DNA of 55,372 bases from Cellulophaga fucicola (GCF_900119145.1 NZ_FPIY01000009.1:1-55372), one strand, 5' to 3'; shown: positions 44,494 to 54,129, counted from the first letter of the stretch. Made by a program: numbers and translations. The notes: generated by a model from the sequence alone, not told the origin.

Positions 44494-46377
44494 ATGTTAA
44501 TCTCCTACTTTAAACTAAAATACCAGTCTACCATTAGCAATATCCTATATTGCTCTAGTATACTTTTTATATTTGTGTTTAACGTATTAAACATAAATGC
44601 ACAAAATGGGGTTAATACACTAGACAATATTGAAGAACTATTGTTAAAATCAAAAGAACTAACGCAGAAACATATAGACAGCTCATTTTTTTATGTCAAT
44701 AAAGCTATAAAATCATCAAAATTAATTAACAACGATACTTTATTAGCTAAAAGTCAATTACAAAAAAGTAGTCTTCATATTTTAAAAAAAGAGTTTAAAA
44801 AGTCAGATTCTTTATTACAGAATAACCTATCAAAAAAGTTACCTAAATATATTAAGGGGCAAACACTACATAACATTGGCACCATACAATACTACAAACA
44901 AGATTTTAAAAAAGCATTAGATTTTTATTTACAAGCGGCAAAAATTTTAGAACAAACAAAAAATAACAAACAACTTGTTAGTACATATTCTAACATTGGC
45001 GCTATTAATGCTTCTTTAAAAAACTATAAAAACGCACAGCTTTATTTAGAAAGAGCTCTACTTTTAAGTGATTTTAACGAAGTAATAAAGCTTCAGATTT
45101 TAGTTAACCTAAGCAACATTTACTACAATCAAAACCTTTTTAATAAATATACAGAGACAATTTTTGAAGCAGAGAAAATTGCTAAAAAACACAACTCTAA
45201 AAATATACTTTCTACAATCTACACTAACCTAGCAATGTATTTTACCGACCAAGGTGTAGATTATGATTTAGCTGTTTCTTATGGCAAAAAAGCTATTTCT
45301 TTAAGAAAAGAACTTAATACTAAAAACACATTACAAGTTACATACAATAATGTTGGCCACGCTTACCTTAAAAAAAAGGAATACAACAAAGCTATAATGT
45401 ATTTAGATAGCGCTACTATAGGAGCACAGGGCAATGTTAAAACCTATATCTATAACAACCTTAAAGAATCTTACTTAGGTTTAAAAGAATATAAAACTGC
45501 CTTACACTATGCCGATTTAAAGGATAAAGTAAAAGATTCTATTACCAATGAACAACAAAAAGAAAGCGTAGCAGAATTAACAGAGAAATACGAGTCAGAG
45601 AAAAAAGAACAACGCATTCATATTTTGGATACTCAAAACAAGCTGCAAGCATTAACCATAAAGCAACAAAACTATTTAATTACAGCTATATTTATATTTG
45701 TTTTGTTACTTGTTATTCTTGGCTATTTTGGATTTAAAAACTACAAAATACAACAACAACTAGATAAAATTCTATTGCAACAAAAACTAAGAAAAACTCA
45801 ATTAAACCCACACTTCTTATTTAATGCTTTACAAAGTATCCAGAATTTTATTCATCAAAATGACAAAGAAAAATCGAGCTCTTACCTTACTAGTTACTCA
45901 AAATTAATTAGATTGGTTTTAGAAAAATCTGACGATGATTTTATTACTGTTGAAGATGATAAAATTGCACTAGAATCTTATCTAAATTTACAATCACTTA
46001 ATTACAATAATAAATTCTCATATACTATAAGTATTGATGACTCAGTTGTTGATGATTTTGATATGATACCAACATTAATTACCCAACCTTTTGTAGAAAA
46101 TGCCATATTACACGGCCTAAAAGATAACGACAAAGGTATTATTAGCGTTAAGTATTACAAACAAAATTCTATTCTATATATTTCTATTACTGATAACGGC
46201 AAAGGTTTTAAAATCAAAAAAGACGACTCTAAAAGATTGCACAAATCTATGAGCACAGATATTATACAGGAACAATTAAAAAACCTAAATAGAACTTTTA
46301 AAAATTTCAAAGGAGACATCAAAGTTAACACAACTCCTAAAGGAACTCAGGTAGTTTTAAGTTTTACAACAACTTAA
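44494..46377 (+). CDS. TPR-containing LytS-type sensor histidine kinase
   Basis: The 627-residue protein has a signal sequence (up to about residue 37), a TPR solenoid (about 60-350; QTLHNIGTIQYYKQDFKKAL, TYSNIGAINASLKNYKNAQ), a coiled-coil-like stretch, one membrane helix (about 395-414), and a HisKA_7TM/His_kinase domain of the YehU/LytS type. The phosphoacceptor is H440 in TQLNPHFLFNALQSI, and the ATP site has VENAILHGLKDND and TDNGKGFKI. The TPR part should face the periplasm. It lies 21 bases before its LytTR partner, and this pair is common in Bacteroidota. The signal sensed is unknown. Confidence 0.93.
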   Translation: MLISYFKLKYQSTISNILYCSSILFIFVFNVLNINAQNGVNTLDNIEELLLKSKELTQKHIDSSFFYVNKAIKSSKLINNDTLLAKSQLQKSSLHILKKEFKKSDSLLQNNLSKKLPKYIKGQTLHNIGTIQYYKQDFKKALDFYLQAAKILEQTKNNKQLVSTYSNIGAINASLKNYKNAQLYLERALLLSDFNEVIKLQILVNLSNIYYNQNLFNKYTETIFEAEKIAKKHNSKNILSTIYTNLAMYFTDQGVDYDLAVSYGKKAISLRKELNTKNTLQVTYNNVGHAYLKKKEYNKAIMYLDSATIGAQGNVKTYIYNNLKESYLGLKEYKTALHYADLKDKVKDSITNEQQKESVAELTEKYESEKKEQRIHILDTQNKLQALTIKQQNYLITAIFIFVLLLVILGYFGFKNYKIQQQLDKILLQQKLRKTQLNPHFLFNALQSIQNFIHQNDKEKSSSYLTSYSKLIRLVLEKSDDDFITVEDDKIALESYLNLQSLNYNNKFSYTISIDDSVVDDFDMIPTLITQPFVENAILHGLKDNDKGIISVKYYKQNSILYISITDNGKGFKIKKDDSKRLHKSMSTDIIQEQLKNLNRTFKNFKGDIKVNTTPKGTQVVLSFTTT

Positions 46378-46383
46378 ATATAG

Positions 46384-46391
46384 TATCTTTA
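46384..46391 (+). promoter_or_regulatory. Near-consensus -7 box (TATCTTTA) before the LytTR gene
   Basis: TATCTTTA deviates from TAnnTTTG at the last base and lies seven bases before the ATG at 46399, between the kinase stop and the regulator. It could be an internal promoter with almost no leader, or chance. Confidence 0.3.
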
Positions 46392-46398
46392 CAATCCT

Positions 46399-47148
46399 AT
46401 GCAGACCATATCTTGTTTTATTGTAGAAGACGATCCTCAGGCATTTTCTTTTGCTTCATCCATTATAAAAAATTACAAAAACATAGCTGTAATTGGTAAC
46501 TCTAATAGTATTAATGATGCTGCCGAAGTAATAAAAAAGCTAAAACCAGACTTTATAATTTTAGATGTTTTTTTAACAGATGGTAATGCTTTTGAGTTTC
46601 TTCCTTTATTTAAAACCATAGATTTTAAAATAATTTTTACCACTTCATACGCAAAATATGCTATTGATGCATTTAAGTTTAGCGCTATAGATTACTTATT
46701 AAAACCCTATGATGAAAAAGAATTAACGACTGCCATAGACAAAGTACTAACCGATATTAGTAAAACAAACCACGAGTCACAGTTAAGTACATTAATGTAT
46801 AATCTTTCTCATAAAGATCAATCAAAAAAAATAGTTCTAAAAAACGCAGATACTATTCACGTTGTAGATATAAAAGATATTCTGTTTGCAAAATCTGATA
46901 ACAACTACACCTCTTTTCTACTTACTAATAACAAAAGCATATTAGTTTCTAAACCGCTTAAATCTTTTGATGAAAAGCTAAGCAATCATAATTTTTTCCG
47001 TGTTCACCAGAGTTATTTAATTAATTTAAATTACATATCTTCATATGATAAACGAAATGAAGAAGTTCTTTTAAACGAAAAACACGCTATTCCTGTTGCT
47101 CAAAGCAGAAAAAAAAGTCTTCTTACTTATATTGATGAATTATTCTAA
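46399..47148 (+). CDS. LytTR-family response regulator
   Basis: This 249-residue protein has a receiver domain (about 1-120) and a LytTR DNA-binding domain (about 145-249). The phosphorylated aspartate is D56 in IILDVFLTDG. Acidic residues are in FIVEDDPQA, with the switch Thr in IIFTTSYAKYA and the conserved Lys in DYLLKPYDEKEL. The DNA-binding domain has KSDNNYTSF and FFRVHQSYLINLNYI. With the upstream TPR kinase it forms a two-component system. Target genes are unknown; the VWA lipoprotein 250 bases downstream is a candidate. Confidence 0.94.
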   Translation: MQTISCFIVEDDPQAFSFASSIIKNYKNIAVIGNSNSINDAAEVIKKLKPDFIILDVFLTDGNAFEFLPLFKTIDFKIIFTTSYAKYAIDAFKFSAIDYLLKPYDEKELTTAIDKVLTDISKTNHESQLSTLMYNLSHKDQSKKIVLKNADTIHVVDIKDILFAKSDNNYTSFLLTNNKSILVSKPLKSFDEKLSNHNFFRVHQSYLINLNYISSYDKRNEEVLLNEKHAIPVAQSRKKSLLTYIDELF

Positions 47149-47400
47149 TATCTCTTCACTATAAATCCTCTTTAAACCACAGCTATTTCTAATTACTTCT
47201 CGTGAAATTCTCATTTACAAGAATAACCGTTTTAAATAGTTCTAATTTTAGATTTTAGAAAACACAATCAACACAACATTCTACATTGCATTATCATCTT
47301 AATCCATAGAAGATAAAAAAGAGCACTTCCAAAACTAAACTAGGTCGTTATACGATATTAGGTAGATTAACTATAAAAAAATTATTAAACTATAATTAAA

Positions 47401-48108
47401 ATGAAAATGAAAAAGACACTATCAATCTTAACTTTAATAACTATTTGTACACTAGTACAATCTTGTTATGTTGTAAAAAAATCTGATGAATTTTTTGGGA
47501 TTGAAACTTCTACCAGAAATACGTTATACCTTATAGATATCTCTGGTAGTATGGAAGGTATAGATGAAGGTTCTATAAAAGACCAAGTTGTTAGAGAAGT
47601 TGGCAACAAAGCAGGTAACCAAGTAAGTAAAGTTATTGGCGGAAAAATTGGTAATATCCTGGGCAAACAGGTTACCAAAGAAGCAACTAAACTTGGTGCT
47701 GTAAAACGTAAATTAATACCTGCTATAAAAGGACTTCCTGACGGTAAAAAATTTCTTGTTTTTTCTTATAACGACAATGTTACAAAACAATCTACAGCAT
47801 TTAGAGTTGCAGATAATTCATCTAGAACATCTTCTAATATTTTTGTTCAAAATTTAAAAGCAGGTGGTGGTACAGATACACTAAAAGGTTTATTAGAAGC
47901 TTTATCTACAAGTAGCGTAGAAGAAATTGTATTAATGAGTGATGGTTTACCTAACGGTGGCCCTGATGCTGTACTACAAGAAATACGCAGAGTAAACACT
48001 AACAATATAATTATACACACCATTGCATTTGGAGATGATGCCGATTTAGATTTTATGAGAACATTAGCTCAAGAAAACAACGGTACATTTATTACTTCAA
48101 AAATGTAA
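47401..48108 (+). CDS. VWA-domain lipoprotein with glycine-rich insert
   Basis: The 235-residue product has a lipoprotein signal with C22 in TLVQSCYVV and a von Willebrand factor A domain. The metal-ion site is complete: DISGS at residues 46-50, the Thr in AGGGTDTLKG and the Asp in LMSDGLPNGG. Between the first motif and the second strand lies a GxxxG-rich stretch (about residues 66-90, GNKAGNQVSKVIGGKIGNIL). The start is the first ATG of two near each other. The preceding 250 bases are AT-rich without another gene. Metal-dependent binding of a protein partner at the envelope is likely. Confidence 0.85.
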   Translation: MKMKKTLSILTLITICTLVQSCYVVKKSDEFFGIETSTRNTLYLIDISGSMEGIDEGSIKDQVVREVGNKAGNQVSKVIGGKIGNILGKQVTKEATKLGAVKRKLIPAIKGLPDGKKFLVFSYNDNVTKQSTAFRVADNSSRTSSNIFVQNLKAGGGTDTLKGLLEALSTSSVEEIVLMSDGLPNGGPDAVLQEIRRVNTNNIIIHTIAFGDDADLDFMRTLAQENNGTFITSKM

Positions 48109-48163
48109 GTCTTAAGTCTAGTACTATAGTAACATCTTAAAAAATTAGATTCAAAAAAAATCT

Positions 48164-48203
48164 AAAAAAGCCCAAAAAAATAAGTTTTTTGGGCTTTTTT
48201 TAT
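48164..48203 (+). terminator. Rho-independent terminator after the VWA gene
   Basis: AAAAAAGCCCAAAAAA (48164-48179) pairs with TTTTTTGGGCTTTTTT (48185-48200) around five bases. The T-run and A-run make it usable on both strands. Confidence 0.9.
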
Positions 48204-48443
48204 TCAAAAATGTTCTTTTTTATTCAAAAACAGACATTTTACGCGACAGTCTGTCACCCTCGCTATATAAAAAATACTCTTTCAATTTAAAATATTGCAA
48301 TCATTTTACACCTCAATTAACAACATCGCAATCTATAGGCGTATCATTATCATATTAATGAATCCCTAAAATTGAATTTTAAAATACGGACTCTCGCATG
48401 GTCCTTGTGCCCTATAGAGTATATAAAACAATATTTACATAAA
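48204..48443 (+). promoter_or_regulatory. proC leader region with two mutually exclusive short stems
   Basis: The 240 bases before proC contain no gene that I support. GGAC (48388-48391) can pair with GTCC (48401-48404), or ACTCT (48390-48394) with AGAGT (48416-48420), but not both. The stems end 24 bases before the ATG at 48444. This could be a switch-like leader, but the stems are short. Confidence 0.3.
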
Positions 48444-49250
48444 ATGAGAGTATTAGTAATTGGAGCAGGTAATATGGGGTTAACATACTCAGAAGGTATG
48501 TCTAAATCTCCACTTTTAAACAAACACAAACTTAGAATTTACGACACTGATCCAAAAAAAATTGAAACACTTAGAAAAAATGATGCATTTAATGTTTTTG
48601 AAAACTTAGAATCTTGTTTACCTCTAGCAGATTTAGTTTTTATTGCGGTTAAGCCTTACCATAGCGATGATTTGTTTTCTGAAATGAAATCTATGATTAA
48701 TGATCAGCAAATTTTTGTGTCTTTAATGGCTGGTGTTACCATACAATCTATACAAGAAAGATTACAAGCCAAAAAAGTAATACGTACAATGCCAAATTTA
48801 CCAGCACAGGTTGGTAAAGGCGTAACATCTTACACAGAATCCAAAGAAGTATCTAAAGTAGAGTTGTTAATGGTTCGTAATTTATTAGATACAACAGGAA
48901 CATCTATACACGTTAAAACAGAAAACTTTATAGATGCCTCTACAGGTATTTCTGGTAGTGGTCCTGCCTACGTTTTTTACTTTATGCAATCTATGTTAGA
49001 GGCAGCCTTAAAAATGGGCTTTTCAGACTATGACTCTAAAGTTTTAGTAAGTAGCACTTTTGAAGGAGCCATAGAATTATTTAATCAAAATGATATTTCA
49101 CCAGAAAAATGGATAGATCGCGTAGCATCTAAAGGTGGCACTACACAAGCAGCTATAGATTCTATGGAAGATAATAACGTAAAACAGCTTATACAAGATG
49201 CTGCATACGCTGCATTTAACAGAGCCATAGAAATGGGAAAAGAAAAATAA
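48444..49250 (+). CDS. proC: Pyrroline-5-carboxylate reductase
   Basis: ProC reduces pyrroline-5-carboxylate to proline. The 268-residue protein starts MRVLVIGAGNMGLTY, the Rossmann NAD(P) motif. The ATG at 48444 is therefore preferred over a TTG 72 bases upstream that would add 24 unrelated residues. Other motifs are VFIAVKPYH, IRTMPNLPAQVGKG, and TGISGSGPAYVFYFMQSML with VASKGGTTQAAI near the end. It is the first gene of a proC-proB-proA operon, with 11 bases before proB. Confidence 0.95.
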   Translation: MRVLVIGAGNMGLTYSEGMSKSPLLNKHKLRIYDTDPKKIETLRKNDAFNVFENLESCLPLADLVFIAVKPYHSDDLFSEMKSMINDQQIFVSLMAGVTIQSIQERLQAKKVIRTMPNLPAQVGKGVTSYTESKEVSKVELLMVRNLLDTTGTSIHVKTENFIDASTGISGSGPAYVFYFMQSMLEAALKMGFSDYDSKVLVSSTFEGAIELFNQNDISPEKWIDRVASKGGTTQAAIDSMEDNNVKQLIQDAAYAAFNRAIEMGKEK

Positions 49251-49261
49251 AAAACAATAAA

Positions 49262-50032
49262 ATGGAAATTAAAAGAGTGGTTGTAAAAGTAGGTACAAAC
49301 GTACTTACCAATAAAGACAATAGAATTTTAGGTCCAATTTTAAAAGAGCTCGTTCGTCAAATTTCTGTATTGTACGAGAGAGACATAATGGTTGTTTTGG
49401 TTTCTTCTGGATCTGCTATTGCAGGAAAAGAAATATTAGGAGAAACAAACATCACAGATAAATCTACCAGAAGACAAGTCTACTCTTCTGTTGGGCAACC
49501 TAGATTAATGAGACATTATTATAGCCTTTTTAGTGATTATGGTATGCGTTGCGCCCAAGTATTGGCTACTAAAAGAGATTTTGATTTAGGTGTACATAGA
49601 GATAATATGATTAATTGTTATGAAGGTTTATTATCTGAAGGCATAATACCAATTGCCAATGAAGATGATGCTGTTTCTGTAACAATGTCTATGTTTTCTG
49701 ATAATGATGAGCTAGCGAGTTTAGTTGCCGAGTTAATAGACGCAGATAGACTTATTATTTTATCAGACACAGATGGTTTATACACTGGACATCCAGATGA
49801 TGAAAACTCTAAACAAATTAGCGAAGTTACTCACGACCAAGACGTAGAGCAATATGTACAAGCTAGTGACAAAAAAGAAGGTGAAGGTCGTGGCGGTATG
49901 GCTTCTAAGTTAAAAATAGCAAAAAGTACAGCAGAAAAAGAAATACCAACCTACATCGCAAATGGTAAAAAGCAAAATGTTATTGTAGACATTATTGATA
50001 ATAAAAAAATAGGAACAAAATTTATTCATTAA
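49262..50032 (+). CDS. proB: Glutamate 5-kinase
   Basis: ProB phosphorylates glutamate in the first step of proline synthesis. The 256-residue protein is an amino-acid kinase: VVVKVGTNVLTN, VVLVSSGSAIAGKEILG, PIANEDDAVSV and the GRGGMASKLKIAKS nucleotide site. It lacks the C-terminal PUA domain of the E. coli enzyme (367 residues), so it is about 110 shorter. Feedback control may therefore differ. The operon is proC-proB-proA with gaps of 11 and 13 bases. Confidence 0.95.
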   Translation: MEIKRVVVKVGTNVLTNKDNRILGPILKELVRQISVLYERDIMVVLVSSGSAIAGKEILGETNITDKSTRRQVYSSVGQPRLMRHYYSLFSDYGMRCAQVLATKRDFDLGVHRDNMINCYEGLLSEGIIPIANEDDAVSVTMSMFSDNDELASLVAELIDADRLIILSDTDGLYTGHPDDENSKQISEVTHDQDVEQYVQASDKKEGEGRGGMASKLKIAKSTAEKEIPTYIANGKKQNVIVDIIDNKKIGTKFIH

Positions 50033-50045
50033 AATTGAAATTAAT

Positions 50046-51245
50046 ATGAAATTATTAAGCTCCAAAATAAAAAATAACGTTCTAGAATCAATGCTAAGAA
50101 TTATTGAGAACGACAGAGAACAAATTCTAGAAGCAAACAAACAAGATATTGAAGCTTTTAACAAAGAAGACCAAGCACTTTTAGACCGTTTAATAGTAAA
50201 CAACGCCAAAATAAACGGAATGATTAAAGCCATTACAGAAGTAAAAGAACAAGAAGATCCTGTTGGTAAAGATATATCTAACTTAACTTTAGATAGCGGT
50301 TTAGTAATCACAAATAAAACAGCTCCGTTTGGTACTATTCTTATAATTTATGAATCTAGACCAGATGTTACAATAGAAGCTGCTGTTTTAGCCTTTAAAG
50401 CCAATAATAAAATTTTATTAAAAGGAGGTAAAGAGGCGTTACAAACTAATATTATTTTAGAAAAATGTTGGCACAAAGCTTTAGAAGAAAATAATATTTC
50501 TAAAGACTGGATAAATCTTTTACATCTTCAAAGAGAAGAGACTCAAGAATTTTTAAGAAATCCACCAGAAAAACTAGATTTAATAGTACCTAGAGGAGGA
50601 GAACGTCTTATTAAATTTGTTAAAGAACACGCCAGTTGTGCTGTTCTAATTAGTGGTCGTGGAAATAACTTTTTATATGTTGCGGAAGACGCAGACTGGA
50701 CTAAAACAATGCGTGTAATTGTAAATGCTAAAACTGATAAAATATCTGGTTGTAATGCCTTAGATAAAGTACTAATAAATAAAAACATTAGTAATTATGA
50801 GGTTAAGATTAAAGAATTAGAACAAGTTTTAAAACAACTTAATGTTAGTATTGTTACAGATAAAAACACTTCTAATTTAATACCTGAAAATGATAAAATT
50901 GAAAATACAGCTATTTGGGAAGAAGAATTTTTAGCATTAAAGATTCTTATTGCTGAAGTAGACGATTTAGAATCTGCTATAAATAAAATAAATAATTATT
51001 CTGGCGGACATTCGGCTGCAATACTGACTGAAGACTCTGAAAAAGCTAAAACATTTATGGAGCAAGTAGATAGTGCTGCGGTATACCATAATGCATCTAC
51101 CAGATTTACAGATGGCGGACAAATGGGCGTTGGTGCAGAATTGGCAATTAGCACAGACAAACTACACCATAGAGGTCCGTTAGGTCTAAAACAACTTGTA
51201 ACCAACAAATATTATGTTTTTGGAGATGGCCACATAAGAGAATAA
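50046..51245 (+). CDS. proA: Glutamate-5-semialdehyde dehydrogenase (gamma-glutamyl phosphate reductase)
   Basis: ProA reduces gamma-glutamyl phosphate to glutamate semialdehyde with NADPH. The 399-residue protein has FGTILIIYESRPDVTIEAA, ILLKGGKEALQTN, LDLIVPRGGERLIKFV and the catalytic Cys region KTDKISGCNALDKVL. The final FTDGGQMGVGAELAIST is typical of the family. It is the last gene of the proline operon and is followed by a terminator. Confidence 0.96.
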   Translation: MKLLSSKIKNNVLESMLRIIENDREQILEANKQDIEAFNKEDQALLDRLIVNNAKINGMIKAITEVKEQEDPVGKDISNLTLDSGLVITNKTAPFGTILIIYESRPDVTIEAAVLAFKANNKILLKGGKEALQTNIILEKCWHKALEENNISKDWINLLHLQREETQEFLRNPPEKLDLIVPRGGERLIKFVKEHASCAVLISGRGNNFLYVAEDADWTKTMRVIVNAKTDKISGCNALDKVLINKNISNYEVKIKELEQVLKQLNVSIVTDKNTSNLIPENDKIENTAIWEEEFLALKILIAEVDDLESAINKINNYSGGHSAAILTEDSEKAKTFMEQVDSAAVYHNASTRFTDGGQMGVGAELAISTDKLHHRGPLGLKQLVTNKYYVFGDGHIRE

Positions 51246-51270
51246 AACCACCTAAATTTTAGCGCTAACA

Positions 51271-51312
51271 AAAGGAGATTGTCTTTACACAAAAAGGCAA
51301 TCTCTTTTTTGC
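51271..51312 (+). terminator. Rho-independent terminator of the proCBA operon
   Basis: AAAGGAGATTG (51271-51281) pairs with CAATCTCTTTT (51298-51308) with one G-U pair, followed by further T. Confidence 0.85.
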
Positions 51313-51563
51313 TTTTAACCCCTATAAAAACAGTAAAAAAACAGTTTTTCTTACTATAAATTTTAACCTATAAAAAGAGTCAAAACAAGTTTTCTTTAAT
51401 CCCAAACAATGCTAAATCTCTCTTTATTTAACACCAAATTAACAATTTAAGACAAAACAACCTCTTTTTCTTAAGATATTCATAAATAAAAAAAACTAAA
51501 AATCTAAAAAGCCATTCTGTGCGTAAAACTAAGAGAGAACAGCAATAAAAAACTTTTAATTTT
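51313..51563. other. AT-rich intergenic stretch before the glycosyltransferase
   Basis: About 250 bases without a supported gene. There is a short direct repeat AACAGT...AACAGTT near 51328-51345 but no clear promoter box or hairpin. It probably holds the upstream region of the glycosyltransferase gene. Confidence 0.4.
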
Positions 51564-52997
51564 ATGAACACTATACCTATGCTTATAAAAACATCATACC
51601 AAAAAACTGCTACAGTTTTTCAAGACTTTCGCTCTTTAGTAGATGAAAAAATAGTTGAATCAAAAAAGAACAATTCACTAGCCATACTAGTTTTGGTTAG
51701 CACATTTATACTAATGTTAGGATCTATATATTATGTAGTTTCTTTTCAAAGTGATTTTCTTCAGTTTAATCAAGAAAGATCTAGTTCTTTATTTGGCTTT
51801 ACATTTATGGTTATTGCAGCAAGCTTGTTAGCTTTTAAAGTTTTATTTTTCTTATTTATACTATACAGATATTTTAAATACAAGCCTATAGCATCTGTTT
51901 CTGATGAAAAATTACCAACTGTTACCGTAATTGTTCCTGCATATAATGAAGGGAAACAAGTATACGATACATTAATTAGCTTAATTAACAGCGATTTCCC
52001 AAAAGAAAAGCTACAGTTAATTTCTATTGATGATGGTAGTGCAGATGATACTTGGAATTGGATGCAAAAAGCAAAACAAAAGTTAGGTGAAGGTGTAGAA
52101 ATATACCAACAACCAGAGAACAAAGGTAAAAGACACGCATTATACCGTGGTTTTAATATAGGTACAGGAGATGTTTTTGTTACTGTAGATAGTGATTCTA
52201 TTGTAGACGCAGATACATTAAGAAATTTAGTTAGCCCATTCGCTGTTAACGATAAGGTAGGTGCTGTTGCTGGTAACATTAGAGTATTAAACAAAGCAAA
52301 AGCATTAATTCCAAAAATGCTAGATGTTAGTTTTGTATTAAGTTTTGAGTTTGTACGTTCTGCTGAAAGCACATTAAATTCAGTTTTATGTACGCCAGGA
52401 GCACTAGCAGCTTACCGTAGTTCTGCTGTTTTTAAAATACTACCAAAATGGATTAACCAAACTTTTATGGGTAAACCATCTGATATTGGTGAAGACAGAG
52501 CTATGACAAATATGATCTTGAAAGAAGGTAACCACGTGCTTTTTCAAAGAAATGCAAATGCATATACTAATGTCCCAGAAAAATACAAAGGACTTTACAA
52601 GATGTTCATTAGATGGGGAAGAAGTAATGTGCGTGAAAACATAGAAATGGCTAAGTATGTATTTACTAACTTTAGAAAAGAATCTAAATTAGGTTCAAGA
52701 TTATTATTTATAAGCCAAGCTATTAAAATAATAATGAGTTACCCATTTTTAATATTTATGCTATACTTTATTGTATCTCATCCATTATTATTTTTAAGCT
52801 CAACATTATTCAGTATTTTAATACTATCAACATTCTCGGTTATATTTTATTCTAATAAATACAAGCCACAAGAATCTTTATGGGCCTATACATACAGTAT
52901 ACTTTACACATTTGGCTTATTCTGGATTACACCTTACGCAATAGCTACTGCAAGTAGAAGAGGCTGGTTAACCCGTGGTTTGGCAGAGAAAAAATAA
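51564..52997 (+). CDS. Membrane glycosyltransferase family 2
   Basis: The 477-residue protein has two N-terminal helices (about 35-55 and 72-93), a cytosolic GT-A domain and about three to four C-terminal helices (from about 395). The GT2 motifs are VTVIVPAYNEGKQVYDTL, LISIDDGSADDTW, VTVDSDSIVDADTL (DxD), PSDIGEDRAMTN and MFIRWGRSN, which supplies the RW motif. This set resembles processive synthases such as hyaluronan or poly-GlcNAc synthase. It is single, without visible export or modification partners. The product is probably an exopolysaccharide; the sugar is unknown. Confidence 0.88.
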   Translation: MNTIPMLIKTSYQKTATVFQDFRSLVDEKIVESKKNNSLAILVLVSTFILMLGSIYYVVSFQSDFLQFNQERSSSLFGFTFMVIAASLLAFKVLFFLFILYRYFKYKPIASVSDEKLPTVTVIVPAYNEGKQVYDTLISLINSDFPKEKLQLISIDDGSADDTWNWMQKAKQKLGEGVEIYQQPENKGKRHALYRGFNIGTGDVFVTVDSDSIVDADTLRNLVSPFAVNDKVGAVAGNIRVLNKAKALIPKMLDVSFVLSFEFVRSAESTLNSVLCTPGALAAYRSSAVFKILPKWINQTFMGKPSDIGEDRAMTNMILKEGNHVLFQRNANAYTNVPEKYKGLYKMFIRWGRSNVRENIEMAKYVFTNFRKESKLGSRLLFISQAIKIIMSYPFLIFMLYFIVSHPLLFLSSTLFSILILSTFSVIFYSNKYKPQESLWAYTYSILYTFGLFWITPYAIATASRRGWLTRGLAEKK

Positions 52998-53021
52998 GAA
53001 AACAAATAATTTTATATTACT

Positions 53022-53057
53022 AAAGTAGATGTGCTGTACCGTGCATCTACTTTTTTT
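53022..53057 (+). terminator. Rho-independent terminator after the glycosyltransferase
   Basis: AAAGTAGATG (53022-53031) pairs with CATCTACTTT (53043-53052) and is followed by T. It lies inside a small frame at 53029-53220 and argues against that frame. Confidence 0.85.
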
Positions 53058-53232
53058 ATATCAACTATATAAAATAAAAGAAATAAAACAAGGTCTATTT
53101 GTTGGGTTACAGGTTTATTTTCGACTAAATAAAAATAAAAAGATAAAATTAACATTATTAAAATGTAACATTTCTTCTTTTTCTACGTATAAGTATATGC
53201 ACCCCTTTGGTTGCGCGTAAATTATATATTAA

Positions 53233-54096
53233 ATGAGACAGCTTAAAATTACAAAACAGGTTACCAATAGGGAAACCGCATCGCTAGATAAATATTTACA
53301 AGAAATTGGTAAAGTAGACTTAATTACTGCCGATGAAGAAGTAGAATTAGCACAGCGTATTAAAGCGGGAGATCAGGTTGCCTTAGAAAAATTAACTAAA
53401 GCCAACCTTAGGTTCGTAGTTTCTGTTGCTAAGCAGTACCAAAATCAAGGTCTAACATTGCCAGATTTAATTAACGAAGGTAACTTAGGTCTAATTAAAG
53501 CTGCACAACGTTTTGATGAAACTCGTGGATTTAAATTTATCTCTTATGCTGTATGGTGGATTCGTCAATCTATATTACAAGCGTTAGCAGAACAATCTCG
53601 TATTGTACGTTTGCCATTAAACAAAATTGGATCTATTAATAAGATTAATAAAACTTTTGCTTTCTTAGAGCAAGCACATGAGCGTAAGCCATCTGCAGAA
53701 GAAATTGCAAAAGAATTAGATATGACTATTGAAGATGTAAAGCAGTCATTAAAAAATTCTGGCCGTCACGTATCTATGGATGCTCCTTTAATTGACGGTG
53801 AAGATTCTAACCTATACGATGTATTACGTAGTGGTGAATCTCCTAATCCAGATAGAGAATTATTAATAGAATCTTTACGCACAGAAATAGAAAGAGCACT
53901 AGAAACACTAACACCAAGAGAAGCAGACGTAATACGTTTATATTTTGGTTTAGCAGAGCAGCACTCTATGACTTTAGAAGAGATTGGAGAAACTTTTGAC
54001 TTAACAAGAGAAAGAGTTAGACAAATTAAAGAAAAAGCTATTAGAAGACTTAAACACACTTCTAGAAGTAAAATATTAAAAACATATCTTGGATAA
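53233..54096 (+). CDS. rpoD: RNA polymerase primary sigma factor
   Basis: The 287-residue protein is the short primary sigma factor of Bacteroidota, which lacks region 1.1. It has region 1.2 ([20 protein letters not shown]), regions 2.1-2.4 ([38 protein letters not shown]), region 3 ([15 protein letters not shown]) and region 4 with [20 protein letters not shown]. It would read the TAnnTTTG promoters noted across this window. A set of hairpins follows the gene. Confidence 0.96.
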   Translation: MRQLKITKQVTNRETASLDKYLQEIGKVDLITADEEVELAQRIKAGDQVALEKLTKANLRFVVSVAKQYQNQGLTLPDLINEGNLGLIKAAQRFDETRGFKFISYAVWWIRQSILQALAEQSRIVRLPLNKIGSINKINKTFAFLEQAHERKPSAEEIAKELDMTIEDVKQSLKNSGRHVSMDAPLIDGEDSNLYDVLRSGESPNPDRELLIESLRTEIERALETLTPREADVIRLYFGLAEQHSMTLEEIGETFDLTRERVRQIKEKAIRRLKHTSRSKILKTYLG

Positions 54097-54129
54097 ACCA
54101 TAACGGTTTATAAGCACAATTCTTTTTTT

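Noticed and set aside
48372-48443. TTG-started 24-residue extension of proC
   Set aside because: The Rossmann motif of ProC begins right at the ATG 48444, and the extension resembles no ProC N-terminus.
51770-52372. 200-residue minus-strand frame inside the glycosyltransferase gene
   Set aside because: It is a shadow frame; the plus strand encodes intact GT2 motifs over the same bases.
53029-53220. 63-residue frame between the glycosyltransferase and rpoD
   Set aside because: It starts with a terminator hairpin (53022-53057), has no recognisable motif and shows random composition.
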